Positions 54,028 through 62,961 of a DNA stretch of 64,000 nt are shown here, in pieces. Location of the stretch: positions 1 through 64,000 of the forward strand of contig JALHOJ010000005.1 of NCBI GenBank assembly GCA_022843045.1, in the 5' to 3' direction. A program made the translations under genes and the position numbers. This DNA comes from Phycisphaerales bacterium. Lineage in GTDB: Bacteria > Planctomycetota > Phycisphaerae > Phycisphaerales > UBA1924. The notes beneath the pieces are model-generated. The model was not told the DNA's origin. It was given only the letters and a program-made list of their open reading frames with translations, and made no database searches. Within the stretch, counting starts at the first letter, position 1, and each line of letters opens with the position of its first letter.

Positions 54028-54576
54028 ATGAACCCGCTGCAACTTCCGTCGATTCCTTCGTGGGAGACCGCGCATCCTGCTGTTGTGCACTTTCCCGTCG
54101 CTTTGCTGATGATCGCGGGCGTGCCGTTGCTGCTTGCGGTCTTCTGGGGTTCCAAGCGCGTCGCGCTGCTGCTGTTCGCTTCGGGACTGCTGCTCGCGGG
54201 CGTGATCGGCGCGTTCGTCGCGACCTCCACAGGCGAGGCGGGCGAGGACGTCGCGCTCAACATGACTGACGCGGCCCATCGCGTCCTGCACGATCACGAG
54301 GAACTCGCCGAACTGGCTCGCAACCTCTTCATTGGCGTGCTGGTTTTTGCCGCTGGCGCGGCGGTGGTCGCATGGAAGACCGCGTCCAGCACCAAGAAGG
54401 TCTTCGCGCTCGCCAGCGCGGTCGTGGTGCTGCTCGCTCACGGCGCGTCGTCGCTCGTGCTCGCCAACGCGGCGCACCAGGGCGGCAGACTTGTGCACGA
54501 GTTTGGCGTCCGCGCCCCATTGGGGGTTGGAAGCAGCGGCCCGGCAGTGCCAAGCCAAATCACCGATCCCGACTGA
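54028..54576 (+). CDS. DUF2231-like four-helix membrane protein
   Basis: 182 residues from ATG 54028, with GGAG 7 nt upstream. HPAVVHFPVALLMIAGVPLL opens a four-helix bundle with ATSTGEAGED between helices 2 and 3 and AHQGGRLVHEFGV near the end. This is the DUF2231 pattern, where conserved histidines may bind haem or metal. There are four transmembrane segments. It is divergent from the P1B-4 ATPase; a shared role in metal or redox homeostasis is only inferred. Confidence 0.85.
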   Translation: MNPLQLPSIPSWETAHPAVVHFPVALLMIAGVPLLLAVFWGSKRVALLLFASGLLLAGVIGAFVATSTGEAGEDVALNMTDAAHRVLHDHEELAELARNLFIGVLVFAAGAAVVAWKTASSTKKVFALASAVVVLLAHGASSLVLANAAHQGGRLVHEFGVRAPLGVGSSGPAVPSQITDPD

Positions 54577-54641
54577 CTGGATGCCGCGTGCCTTGCGGCT
54601 TTCTTGTTGTCGACGAAATGAAGGCGCCAAGCCATGAGGCA

Positions 54642-56282
54642 TCACGGCATCGAGTGTCGCTCCAACATGCGAGCGATGCGCAGCATCAGGCTCTCTTCAA
54701 ACGCCGGCGCGATGACCTGCACGCCATAGGGCAGCTTCACGCCGCCTTCGTCGATTGATCCTGCGGGCATGCTCATCGCGGGCAAGCCCGCGAGATTCAC
54801 GGCGACCGTGTACACGTCTTCGAGATACATCGCGAGCGGGTCGCTGGTCTTCTCGCCAATCTTGAACGCGGGGCCGGGCGTCGTGGGCATGAGAATCGCG
54901 TGGCACGCCGGCGCATGCTTGCCCGCGAAGACATCGACGAACTCGTCATGAATCCGCCGGCGCACCTTGAGGGCTGTGTTGTAGTATGCGTCGTAGTACC
55001 CGCTGCTCAGCACGTGCGTGCCCAGCAGTATCCGTCGCTGCACTTCCTTGCCGAATCCCTCGCTGCGGCTCTTGCAGTACAGGTCAAACAGGTCTTCGCC
55101 TGGCGCCAGCGTCGCGCGGTGGCCATAGCGGATGCCGTCAAACCGCGCGAGGTTGCTGCTCGCTTCTGCCGTCGCCACGATGTAGTACGCGGGGACCGAC
55201 GCGTCGAGCATGGGCATGTCCACATCGACGATCTTCGCGCCCATTTCCTGGTACGACCGCTGCACATGCTCGAAAGCCGCCGCCGCGCTCGCGTGCGCGA
55301 GTTGGCGAGCCTGCCTGGGCACGCCCAGCGTCAGGCCCTGCACGGGCAGCTCCAAATCGCGCGAAAACTCCGTGTCGGGCCGATCCGCACTCGTTGCGTC
55401 AAACTCATCGCGCCCGCACAACACCTCCAACGCAAGCGCGGCGTCCACGACGCTGGTCGCCATCGGCCCGATCTGGTCCAGACTGCTGGCATACGCGACC
55501 AAGCCATATCGCGACACACGGCCGTACGTGGGCTTCACGCCCACCAGCCCGCAGAACGCCGCGGGCTGGCGAATGCTGCCGCCCGTGTCGCTGCCCAGGG
55601 CCATCGGCACGACATTGCCCGCGACCAACGCCGCGCTGCCGCCCGAGCTGCCCCCGGGGACGCGCGACAGGTCGTGCGGATTGCGCGTCGCTCCGAAGCA
55701 ACTGTTCTCGCTCGACGAGCCCATCGCGAACTCGTCCATGTTGGCCTTGGCGATGATGATCGCGCCGGCGTCGATCAACCGCTGCGCCGCCGTCGCGGTG
55801 TAGGGCGAGCGATACTCGCGCAGCATCCCGCTGGCGCAGGTCGTGCGACCGCCATACCCCAAATGATCATGCTCGGCGGGCTGACCATGCACTACATGCT
55901 GAGACAGGCTTGGGCCCAGGCAGATGTTGTCCTTGATGACCACCGGCACGCCCGCGAGCGGCAATCGCTTCGCCCCGTTCGCGTCGTTGCGAGCCTCTCC
56001 CCGCGCCACCATCGCGTCCACGCGCCGGGCGTGCAGCAACGCCTTCTCATGAAACGTATCGACCGCCGCGTTCAACGCCGGATTCGCCCGATCCAGCCGC
56101 GCGAGTGCCGCCTTGACCACATCCTCCGCACGCCGCTCGCCCGACCGCACCTGCCGAGCGATGCTACCGGCGTCATGCCCCGCTTCCCGCGACAAGACCA
56201 TCGCGCCCGTCGCGCCCTGGCCCGCTGGCCCGCCGGCCCGCTGACCCGCTTCGCTGCCTCGCACTTCGTCGCGCTCGCTCAC
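54642..56282 (-). CDS. gatA: Asp/Glu-tRNA amidotransferase subunit A
   Basis: The 546-residue amidase subunit of GatCAB releases ammonia from glutamine to convert Glu-tRNA(Gln) (and in some bacteria Asp-tRNA(Asn)). Amidase signature residues are Lys117 in VVIKDNIC, the SerSerGly region in RVPGGSSGGSAALVAG, and GSDTGGSIRQPAAFCGLVG. Compared with usual GatA it has a 30-residue N-terminal extension and about 20 extra residues (122-146) between DNIC and TTCAS. It overlaps gatC by 4 nt. gatB is not in the window. Confidence 0.95.
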   Translation of the reverse strand: MSERDEVRGSEAGQRAGGPAGQGATGAMVLSREAGHDAGSIARQVRSGERRAEDVVKAALARLDRANPALNAAVDTFHEKALLHARRVDAMVARGEARNDANGAKRLPLAGVPVVIKDNICLGPSLSQHVVHGQPAEHDHLGYGGRTTCASGMLREYRSPYTATAAQRLIDAGAIIIAKANMDEFAMGSSSENSCFGATRNPHDLSRVPGGSSGGSAALVAGNVVPMALGSDTGGSIRQPAAFCGLVGVKPTYGRVSRYGLVAYASSLDQIGPMATSVVDAALALEVLCGRDEFDATSADRPDTEFSRDLELPVQGLTLGVPRQARQLAHASAAAAFEHVQRSYQEMGAKIVDVDMPMLDASVPAYYIVATAEASSNLARFDGIRYGHRATLAPGEDLFDLYCKSRSEGFGKEVQRRILLGTHVLSSGYYDAYYNTALKVRRRIHDEFVDVFAGKHAPACHAILMPTTPGPAFKIGEKTSDPLAMYLEDVYTVAVNLAGLPAMSMPAGSIDEGGVKLPYGVQVIAPAFEESLMLRIARMLERHSMP

Positions 56283-56632
56283 GCCCCACCCCCGGCCGCA
56301 CCGTCGCCCCGGGCCCCGCCATCCTTCTTGATCACCTTCGGAATCCGCACGAACACATCGGTCCCCTCCGGCGTTGTTTCCTCATGCGTCGCCGGCGCAA
56401 TCGCCCCAAGCTGCTCCCGCGGCATCGCCGCCCGGGCCACATCCGCGTCCAGCCGATTGAACGCATCGCCCACATGGGCTAGCGGCTCCACACCCTTCAA
56501 ATTGAGCTTCTGCAACTGCTCGACATACGCGACGACTGCCTGAAGCTTGTCCCGCGTCGCGGCGAGCTCATCCGCCCGCAACCGCAGCCGCGCAAGCATC
56601 GCGATACGCTGAATGTCGGCGTCGGAAAGCAT
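56279..56632 (-). CDS. gatC: Asp/Glu-tRNA amidotransferase subunit C
   Basis: The 117-residue small subunit stabilises GatA-GatB. It has the family helix AMLARLRLRADELAATRDKLQAVVAYVEQL and LKGVEPLAHVGDAFNRLDADV. The C-terminal part includes VFVRIPKVIKKD and a glycine/alanine-rich end. It is longer than typical GatC of about 95 residues. It is first in the gatCA unit, overlapping gatA (ATGA). It is divergent from the zinc-ribbon paralogue pair. Confidence 0.93.
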   Translation of the reverse strand: MLSDADIQRIAMLARLRLRADELAATRDKLQAVVAYVEQLQKLNLKGVEPLAHVGDAFNRLDADVARAAMPREQLGAIAPATHEETTPEGTDVFVRIPKVIKKDGGARGDGAAGGGA

Positions 56633-56663
56633 CGGAGCATGGTACCCGATCGGAGCACTCTTG

Positions 56664-57524
56664 ATGGCCGCTGAGTTGCCAGCTCGTCCCTCTTGGCGAG
56701 ATCGGTGTTGGATGCTCGGTCACCCTCTGGTGCTCGTTGGGTGGCTTGTGGTGCTGGCGTTCCTCGCAAATGAACTGTGGAAGGTCCGAGCGACTTCGAT
56801 GCTTGGTCGCGCCTTGCATCGACTGCTGGAGAAGCCTCAACCGGCGTTGTCGTCCTATACCGAGAGAAACATCAACCCATTGGGCAACCCATTTCCTGAC
56901 GTTTGGGTACCGACCGACGGGGATGCGTTTGTAACCTCAAGCGACCAAAGCGCGGACGTTTTTCTGGAGCAGTACAACGGTCGCGGCGGCGAGCTTTGGC
57001 AAGTGTCGGTCGAAACCACCCGCCTGAACGATCCTGTGCTCTTCATCTGGCGCACGCGCGTGGTCCAGACTTGGGAGGTCAGGCGAATTTCCTCGGTTCA
57101 GCACTTTCCGGACGAAGCGGCTATCCGTCGGCGTGTCATAGAAGCGATCATCAAGCGCCGGGCCAATGACTCCTGGGCGCCGCTCGCCTGGCGAACTGGC
57201 ATCATCGAGTCCCCGACGACTACGACGAGCTATATCAGGTACGACTATCGCGGCATCGGCCTCAACATCGTTGGACTGATCAATGTTTTTGGATTGGTTG
57301 CGTGGTGCGTCTGCGTGCCGGCGTGGCATCGCCGAGCGCGCCTCCGCCGCGCGGCCTGTTGCCTCGTTCGGGGTTTCTGTCCCGTGTGCCATTACGACAT
57401 AGCCGCCTGTGCGGCAACTGGCCTCGCATTTCGCTGCCCCGAATGCGGCACCCTCAACCCCCGAGCCACCGACCCGCTGCTGTCCGCACCAGAGCCTACC
57501 GCTGAGTCCACCCCCCGCCCATGA
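56664..57524 (+). CDS. Membrane protein with C-terminal zinc ribbon, copy 1
   Basis: 286 residues from ATG 56664, with GGAG 9 nt upstream. Two membrane helices (about 16-34, and about 200-220, VGLINVFGLVAWCVCVPAW) flank an extracytoplasmic beta domain containing ELWQVSVETTRLNDPVLFIW. The C-terminus carries CPVCHYDI...FRCPECGTLNP, a four-cysteine ribbon. No function is known. It overlaps the next paralogue by 4 nt (ATGA), so the pair is coupled. By eye it is less GC-rich than the flanking genes. Confidence 0.75.
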   Translation: MAAELPARPSWRDRCWMLGHPLVLVGWLVVLAFLANELWKVRATSMLGRALHRLLEKPQPALSSYTERNINPLGNPFPDVWVPTDGDAFVTSSDQSADVFLEQYNGRGGELWQVSVETTRLNDPVLFIWRTRVVQTWEVRRISSVQHFPDEAAIRRRVIEAIIKRRANDSWAPLAWRTGIIESPTTTTSYIRYDYRGIGLNIVGLINVFGLVAWCVCVPAWHRRARLRRAACCLVRGFCPVCHYDIAACAATGLAFRCPECGTLNPRATDPLLSAPEPTAESTPRP

Positions 57525-58420
57525 AGCTCAAGACCGACAGTTCGGGCGTGGCGATGCCGCCGAGGGTGCGGTGGTGGTTGCTGCCGCTTCCGGTGCTCGG
57601 GCTCATCGCGTTGGCTGTCGCGGTACATCATGCGGAGCGCTTCACGAATCAGTCTTGGTTCTGGCGCTCTGGGCTGTGGTATCGAGCGAACTCAGACCAG
57701 ACTATCCACGGCGATTCACGCTTTCTGGAGCTCTTTCTCAAGTACGACGGCACGGTTCAAGTAACTTCCATGGAAGGAAGCTGGGACTCCTTCGAGCAAT
57801 ACCTCGCGAGCGTCGATGGCGAAGTCTGGTCCGTGGCAGTGATCCGATGCGACTCCTTTTGGTGTGTTTTCGTGCCTTCTTTCCGACGGTCGGAGTTTAC
57901 CATCGGCTACGAACGACTCTCGACCGGTAGGAACGTCTATGCGCTCACTAATGAGGTGCGTCGCATCACGGAGTATCTCAACGGCGAACAGTCGGGCCGA
58001 CCAGGTATCGCGATACGCAAGTTCATCGAGAGCAACCGAATCGCCCCAGGATCTCACGTGCGCTACACCATCCTCTGGGGCTACGCAGCGCTCAACGCGA
58101 CCATGCTTGCGTCGCTACTGCTCGCACCCTGGTGGGTCCAGTCTTGGTTGGGCCTCCCCGCATCGCTGCGATTTCGACGAAACTTCCCACGCTGCCGCTG
58201 TGTGTCGTGCTCGTACTCGCTCAAAGCTCTCGCATCGAGCAACTCCCCGTCCCGATGCCCGGAATGCGGCACCCTCAACCCCCCGCGCCCGAACCCGCCC
58301 CCGCCGCTGCCGAGTTCCCCGAACTCCCCGCCTGCTCCGTCATCTTCGCCAACGCCTTCTGAGCAATCAGCCCCACCACCCCCAGAACCACCAGCGACAA
58401 CACAATCCCCGCCGCGATGA
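57521..58420 (+). CDS. Membrane protein with C-terminal zinc ribbon, copy 2
   Basis: The 299-residue paralogue of the preceding gene has the same order: N-terminal helix (WWLLPLPVLGLIALAVAVHH), external beta domain, second helix (YAALNATMLASLLLAPWW), then CVSCSYSLKAL...SRCPECGTLNP. A Pro/Ser-rich tail of about 45 residues follows. That tail overlaps the 3' end of the convergent TVP38-like gene by 146 bp on the opposite strand. An alternative reading would end translation earlier, but no earlier stop exists. Confidence 0.72.
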   Translation: MKLKTDSSGVAMPPRVRWWLLPLPVLGLIALAVAVHHAERFTNQSWFWRSGLWYRANSDQTIHGDSRFLELFLKYDGTVQVTSMEGSWDSFEQYLASVDGEVWSVAVIRCDSFWCVFVPSFRRSEFTIGYERLSTGRNVYALTNEVRRITEYLNGEQSGRPGIAIRKFIESNRIAPGSHVRYTILWGYAALNATMLASLLLAPWWVQSWLGLPASLRFRRNFPRCRCVSCSYSLKALASSNSPSRCPECGTLNPPRPNPPPPLPSSPNSPPAPSSSPTPSEQSAPPPPEPPATTQSPPR

Positions 58421-59072
58421 TCCACCAGGGCCGCTGCTCCGCGACTTCGCTGGCCAGTTGGTTCTGGAGCTTCGATGCGATGAAGACCGCCACCGCCGTG
58501 CGCGGGGCCATCCCCACCAGCGTGCCAATCAGGAAAATCCACAGTGGCACCTTCACGCTCGACAAGACCAGATTCGTCAGCGCAAACGGCGAATTGGGCG
58601 GCACGCGCAGCAGCGTCACGATCCCCAACGTCTTGAGCGCGCTCCCGCCCACCAGCGCATCCCGCACTGTCTTCCACTTGGGCTTCTCCGCGATGATCTT
58701 CTCGACGCGATCTCCCGCCGTGGGCCGGCACACGGCATACGCGATCAACGCTCCGCCCAGAAACCCACAGAGTGCCGCCGGGAAACCGATCGCAAACCCA
58801 AACGCCCACCCACCGAGGATCGCGCTCGCGTACGTCGGAAGGATCGCAAGACCAGCAAGGATCGCAAACCCCGTGATGTACATCGCGATGCCTTCGTGCT
58901 CGTGCGAGCGAAGCCACTCGCCCACGGTGTTGATCTTCGCGAGCAGCAGAAATCCGCCCAAGGGCGGCAGGAACGCCGCGCCGGCGGCGAGCACCGACGC
59001 CGGGCCGAGCCGCTTGATGAACGAGAAGATGGAGTCGCCCTGCGAGGGCGCGGATGGAGAAGGCGTGGACAC
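58275..59072 (-). CDS. TVP38/TMEM64-family membrane protein
   Basis: The 265-residue protein has the VTT domain (formerly SNARE-associated). Features are YITGFAILAGLAILPTYASAILGGWAFG, GFPAALCGFLGGALIAYAVCR, and LRVPPNSPFALTNLVLSSVKVPLWIFLIGTLVGMAPRT, with further helices at both ends, about six in total. Members of the wider DedA/VTT superfamily move or scramble lipids, or transport undecaprenyl phosphate in the DedA branch; assignment to that role here is inference. Its C-terminal Gly/Ala/Ser tail is encoded opposite the zinc-ribbon paralogue. Confidence 0.88.
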   Translation of the reverse strand: MSTPSPSAPSQGDSIFSFIKRLGPASVLAAGAAFLPPLGGFLLLAKINTVGEWLRSHEHEGIAMYITGFAILAGLAILPTYASAILGGWAFGFAIGFPAALCGFLGGALIAYAVCRPTAGDRVEKIIAEKPKWKTVRDALVGGSALKTLGIVTLLRVPPNSPFALTNLVLSSVKVPLWIFLIGTLVGMAPRTAVAVFIASKLQNQLASEVAEQRPWWIIAAGIVLSLVVLGVVGLIAQKALAKMTEQAGSSGNSAAAGAGSGAGG

Positions 59073-59310
59073 GAGCCGAGGTTAGGATCGTCTGGCGTAT
59101 CCGCTCCGAAGGGGGCGACAAACGACTCACGCGTCGTCGAGTGGGGCGCGGCGTGCTCGCCCGCTGCGTCGCCGGGCCGCTCGCCCGTTCGCTCGACACC
59201 ATCACTCGCGTCCTATCCTCACTCGCGCCGCGAACGGCGCAGAGTGCCCCAAGACCACTTCCCGCGAGGGCGACAGCCCCGCGCGATTGGAAGTTTGCGG
59301 AGTCTGTTGG

Positions 59311-60312
59311 ATGCTTCCCAAGCCCCCGCCCCGTGAGAACTCGCTCGGCTTCCTGTATTGCCCGCCCTTCCGTATCTGGGGCGAGTCGATCGCAGGCGAA
59401 GCGACGTGCCTGCAGATCCCCGAGCTGGACCTGGGCTTTGACATCGGGACCTGCCCGCGCGCGATGCTGCCCAGCAAGCACCTGGCCATCACGCACGGCC
59501 ACATGGACCACATCGGCGGCCTCGCGTACTACTGCTCGCAGCGCCGCTTCCAGGGCATGGGCACGGCGAAGATCGTGTGCGATCAACGCATCGCGGGCGC
59601 GATCAAGCGCATGATGGAGGGATACGTCGAGCTCGAACGCCAGCGCACGCCCTTTGACGTCGTGCCCCTGGTCGCCGGGCAGCCCCTCGAGATCAAGAAC
59701 AACATCGTGCTCCGCGGCTTCGAAACCGAGCACACCTGCCCGAGCTTTGGCTACACCGTCAGCGAAAAACGCACCAAGCTCAAGCCCGAATACCACGAGT
59801 TTCCGCAGGAAAAGCTTCGCGAACTCAAGGAGCGAGGCGTCGAGATCACCCGCGCCTTCGAGGTGCCCCTCATCACCTTCACGGGCGACACCGCCCCGGG
59901 CCCGCATCTGCTCACCGAACCGATCCGCAAGAGCCAACTGCTCATCACCGAATGCACGTTCTTTGAGCCCGAGCACAAGGAACGCGCCAAGGTCGGCATG
60001 CACATGCACCTGGACGACGTCGCGGAATGGCTGCGCATCTGTGAATGCCAGTGGATGATCCTGACCCACGTCTCGCGCCGGACGGACATGCAGTACGCTC
60101 GCAAGCGCATCGGCGAGGTCGCGGGGCCCAAGGCCGCTGAGCGCGTCCTGTTCCTGATGGACTACAAGGCCAACAAGGCTCGCTACGACCAGCAGTTGAT
60201 CGCCGCGGGCGAGCAGCCGCTCAGCGCGCCCAAGGCCGCTCCCCCTCCGAGGACCAATCGCGCTCCCGCGGCGCGCCCTGCGGAAATGTCAAGCGATTCT
60301 GACGAAGAGTGA
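59311..60312 (+). CDS. MBL-fold hydrolase, RNase Z-like
   Basis: 333 residues from ATG 59311, with GGAG 8-11 nt upstream. The metallo-beta-lactamase motif is THGHMDHIGG (HxHxDH). The second histidine region is LRGFETEHTCPSFGYTV, followed by ITFTGDTAPGPHLL (the metal Asp), LLITECTFFEPEHKERAK, and HMHLDDVAEW then ILTHVSRR. These match ribonuclease Z-like proteins, including the extended exosite region; it may process tRNA 3' ends, though diversified relatives have other substrates. A disordered Pro/Ala-rich tail ends the protein. Confidence 0.9.
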   Translation: MLPKPPPRENSLGFLYCPPFRIWGESIAGEATCLQIPELDLGFDIGTCPRAMLPSKHLAITHGHMDHIGGLAYYCSQRRFQGMGTAKIVCDQRIAGAIKRMMEGYVELERQRTPFDVVPLVAGQPLEIKNNIVLRGFETEHTCPSFGYTVSEKRTKLKPEYHEFPQEKLRELKERGVEITRAFEVPLITFTGDTAPGPHLLTEPIRKSQLLITECTFFEPEHKERAKVGMHMHLDDVAEWLRICECQWMILTHVSRRTDMQYARKRIGEVAGPKAAERVLFLMDYKANKARYDQQLIAAGEQPLSAPKAAPPPRTNRAPAARPAEMSSDSDEE

Positions 60313-60705
60313 TCGCGAAATTTTTCGTTTCACGCGCAAGTCTTCGCACAACGGTGTGTTTGGACCAGCGCGATCGCCACACTTCGCGCGCAAAGCACTC
60401 CGCACTTCCGTGTCTGACAATTTTCTCGCGCGGAATGTTCTGTACGCGGTTGACAGGTTGCCCACCGCGCTGTATTTTCCCCTCCCGCGGCTCGCCCGTG
60501 CGTGACGCTCTCCTCGTTGATCATCCGCCGAACAAAAACGGCCGATGCCCAACGACCTGGGTGTCACGAACGGTGCGTTGAGCCGAAGGATGTGGTAGAA
60601 GTGGTTGTGGTGGATGGTGGTTGGTTCAACGTTTGACTCTTCCCCGGCGGCGCGACGCGGCGTTCTTTGAACACGCGCCCACCCCGCCGGTCACCGAGGT
60701 GGTTC
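60313..60705. other. Upstream region of dnaA
   Basis: A 393-bp interval with a strong promoter (60450-60478) and a long GT-rich leader segment (60586-60627) of repeated GG doublets. There are no clear DnaA boxes and no defensible small ORF. Confidence 0.6.
60450..60478 (+). promoter_or_regulatory. Sigma70-type promoter of dnaA
   Basis: TTGACA (60450-60455), a 17-nt spacer, and TATTTT (60473-60478). The -35 box is a perfect match, and the -10 box matches at 4 of 6 positions. It predicts a leader of about 220 nt. Confidence 0.75.
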
Positions 60706-62535
60706 GTGACAGCACGCGACACGGATATCTCCTCCTCTGAGGCGCGCGACCCCGCGCATGAAGCTTCTCATGGAGCGAATCGCGACGCCCAGCCCGGGCG
60801 CTTTGCCACGCCCCTCATTCCCAGCCCGCTTCCCGGCCCGCTTCCCGGCCCGCTCGGCGCGGCATTCCCCGCTCCCGCCAAGTCCGGCCCGGTCCGCCGC
60901 ACGCCCGCGACCGTCGCCCGCACGCCCCGCCCGGGCGAACGGCCCGCCGCGCCCCGCACTGTCATCGCCGCCAAGCGCGATCAGGACCCTTTCCAGCAGA
61001 TCTGGCAGGGCATGCGCCAGCACCTGAAGATCAACTACCCGACCTTGTGCCGCCAGTGGTTCGATGAATTGCTGCCGCTGGGCATCGGCGGCGGCGCGCT
61101 CGAGATGCGGACCCGCTCGATCCTGCATCGCGACTACCTCAGGCGGCAATGCAACGACGCATTCAACGACGCGGCTCGCACCGTGTCGGGCCGCCTGCTC
61201 TCCGTGCGGTTTCTGGGCCCAGAAGACCCCAGCGCAGTCGCCACGCAGCCTTTGCAGCCCACCGGCCAGCCCACCGGCCAGCCTGTTGTGCAACCTCCCG
61301 CGCAGCAGGTCGCAGCGCCCGCGTCGAACAACGGCCATGCCGCGCTCAATAACCACGCTGTGCGAGAAGTCGCGCCGAGGCCTGCGATCGAAGAACCGCC
61401 TGCGCCTTCCGAATCCCGACTGCCCGTCGAAGTGCTGCCTCCGCCCGCGCCGCGTCGCTCCGCTGTGACGGTGCACGAGCCTGGTCCCAAGTACGAGACG
61501 CTGGTTGTCAATCCCGATTATTCATTCGAGCACTTTGTGGTGGGTCCGCACAATCGGCTTGCGCACGCCGCGGGCAAGGCGGTTGCTGACAACCCAGGCC
61601 GCGCGTACAACCCGTTCTTCGTGCATGGGGGCGTGGGGCTGGGCAAGACGCACCTGCTCCAGGCGATCTGCCTCAAGATCGTCGAGAACAACCCCAGCGC
61701 GGTGTTGTACTACACCAGCTGCGAAGGCTTCGTGACGCAGTACCTCGAGAGCGTCGCGAACAACGAGATGGCCCAGTTCCGCCATCGCTTCCGCGACGTA
61801 GACGTGCTCATCATCGACGACATCCACTTCCTGACCAAGCGCGATCGCAGCCAGGAGGAGTTCTTCCACACGTTCAACGCTCTGTTCCAGCAGCAAAAGC
61901 AGTTGATTCTGTCTTCCGACGCGCCGCCGGAAGAAATCCCCGATCTCGAAGAGCGCCTGATCTCGCGGTTCAAGTGGGGCCTGGTTGCGCACATCGCCCA
62001 GCCCGACTACGAGACCCGCATCGAGATCTTGAAGAACAAGGCCCGCCTGCGGGGCCTCTCGATGCCCGACGATGTGCCCGCGTACATCGCCCAGAACATC
62101 GACAAGAACATCCGCGAGCTCGAAGGCGCCGTCACCAAGCTCCAACTGCTCTCGCTGGTCGAGAACGCGCCCATCTCTGTCGACATGGCCAAGCGCGCCA
62201 TTGGCGAAAAGACCAAGGTCGATCCGCAGGAGCCCACCATTCAGGCCCTGATCGCCGCGGTGACTGACTTCTATCAGATTCGCCTGTCGGACCTGCAGAG
62301 CCAGCTCCGCCAGCGCTCCATCGCGCAGCCTCGGCACATCTGCATGTACCTCGCACGCAAGTGCACCCGCCTTTCCCTCGAAGAAATCGGCGGCTTCTTT
62401 GGCGGGCGCGATCACACCACCGTGATGCACGCCGTGAAGACCGTCGAGCAGCGCATGGTGGTCGATCCGGAGTTCGTCGCCCTGATCAAGGAACTCGAGC
62501 AGCGGGCTCGTCAGACCCTGCAGCAAGGTCGATAA
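60706..62535 (+). CDS. dnaA: Chromosomal replication initiator protein DnaA
   Basis: 609 residues from GTG 60706, which has GAGGTGG upstream; an in-frame TTG at 60667 would add 13 residues. An N-terminal disordered Pro/Arg-rich segment precedes domain I-like residues (about 92-170, DPFQQIWQGMRQHLKINYPTLCRQWFDELLP). A Pro/Gln/Ala-rich linker follows. The AAA+ core has FFVHGGVGLGKTHLL (Walker A), VDVLIIDDIHF (Walker B) and RLISRFKWGLV. Domain IV ends with RHICMYLARKCTRLSLEEIGGFFGGRDHTTVMHAV, the DnaA-box binding signature. It is longer than typical DnaA of about 450 residues because of the linkers. dnaN is not adjacent. Confidence 0.97.
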   Translation: MTARDTDISSSEARDPAHEASHGANRDAQPGRFATPLIPSPLPGPLPGPLGAAFPAPAKSGPVRRTPATVARTPRPGERPAAPRTVIAAKRDQDPFQQIWQGMRQHLKINYPTLCRQWFDELLPLGIGGGALEMRTRSILHRDYLRRQCNDAFNDAARTVSGRLLSVRFLGPEDPSAVATQPLQPTGQPTGQPVVQPPAQQVAAPASNNGHAALNNHAVREVAPRPAIEEPPAPSESRLPVEVLPPPAPRRSAVTVHEPGPKYETLVVNPDYSFEHFVVGPHNRLAHAAGKAVADNPGRAYNPFFVHGGVGLGKTHLLQAICLKIVENNPSAVLYYTSCEGFVTQYLESVANNEMAQFRHRFRDVDVLIIDDIHFLTKRDRSQEEFFHTFNALFQQQKQLILSSDAPPEEIPDLEERLISRFKWGLVAHIAQPDYETRIEILKNKARLRGLSMPDDVPAYIAQNIDKNIRELEGAVTKLQLLSLVENAPISVDMAKRAIGEKTKVDPQEPTIQALIAAVTDFYQIRLSDLQSQLRQRSIAQPRHICMYLARKCTRLSLEEIGGFFGGRDHTTVMHAVKTVEQRMVVDPEFVALIKELEQRARQTLQQGR

Positions 62536-62961
62536 CGCGCGTCTGGGGTTTGCGCTTCACCCCATGCGCAACCGACAGAACCGATGTGCACAACCCGTGG
62601 ACAACTTGCCCCTCGCGCCCAAGTAGGGTGGCCCGGCACGCGCCGAATCGGCCGAGTGAGGTCCCCGCGCATCTACGGGAGTCGCCCGCCGAGCGCTTGC
62701 GCCAGCCTCGCGCCAGGTTCTTGGTGGTGCGGAGTTTCACAAATGCCGCAGTACCAAACCCCTGCGACTTGTCCACACCAGTTTTCCACACCCCGACAGG
62801 GCGTATTACGACGACTACGGATAGATTTCTAGAGAAGAGAGGAAAGGCACCAAGACCACACCTCCAGCCCACCATCGAGTCCTGCCGCCTCCCAAACACC
62901 CGTGGACGCTCGTTGTGAGTAACTCCGCGAGTCCCGCCTCTCCTCGGTACGCTCTGCTCCC
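62536..62961. other. Candidate origin region (DnaA-box-like cluster) downstream of dnaA
   Basis: This 426-bp non-coding gap contains four sequences close to the TTATNCACA consensus: TTGTGCACA (minus, 62585-62593), TTGTCCACG (minus, 62596-62604), TTGTCCACA (plus, 62769-62777) and TTTTCCACA (plus, 62782-62790). The pairs point toward each other. Gaps after dnaA often hold oriC. A clear AT-rich unwinding element was not seen, so this is a candidate only. Confidence 0.45.

Noticed and set aside
58081-60069. Long minus-strand ORF spanning the TVP38-like and MBL genes
   Set aside because: It crosses two well-supported genes and has no recognisable domain; composition explains it.
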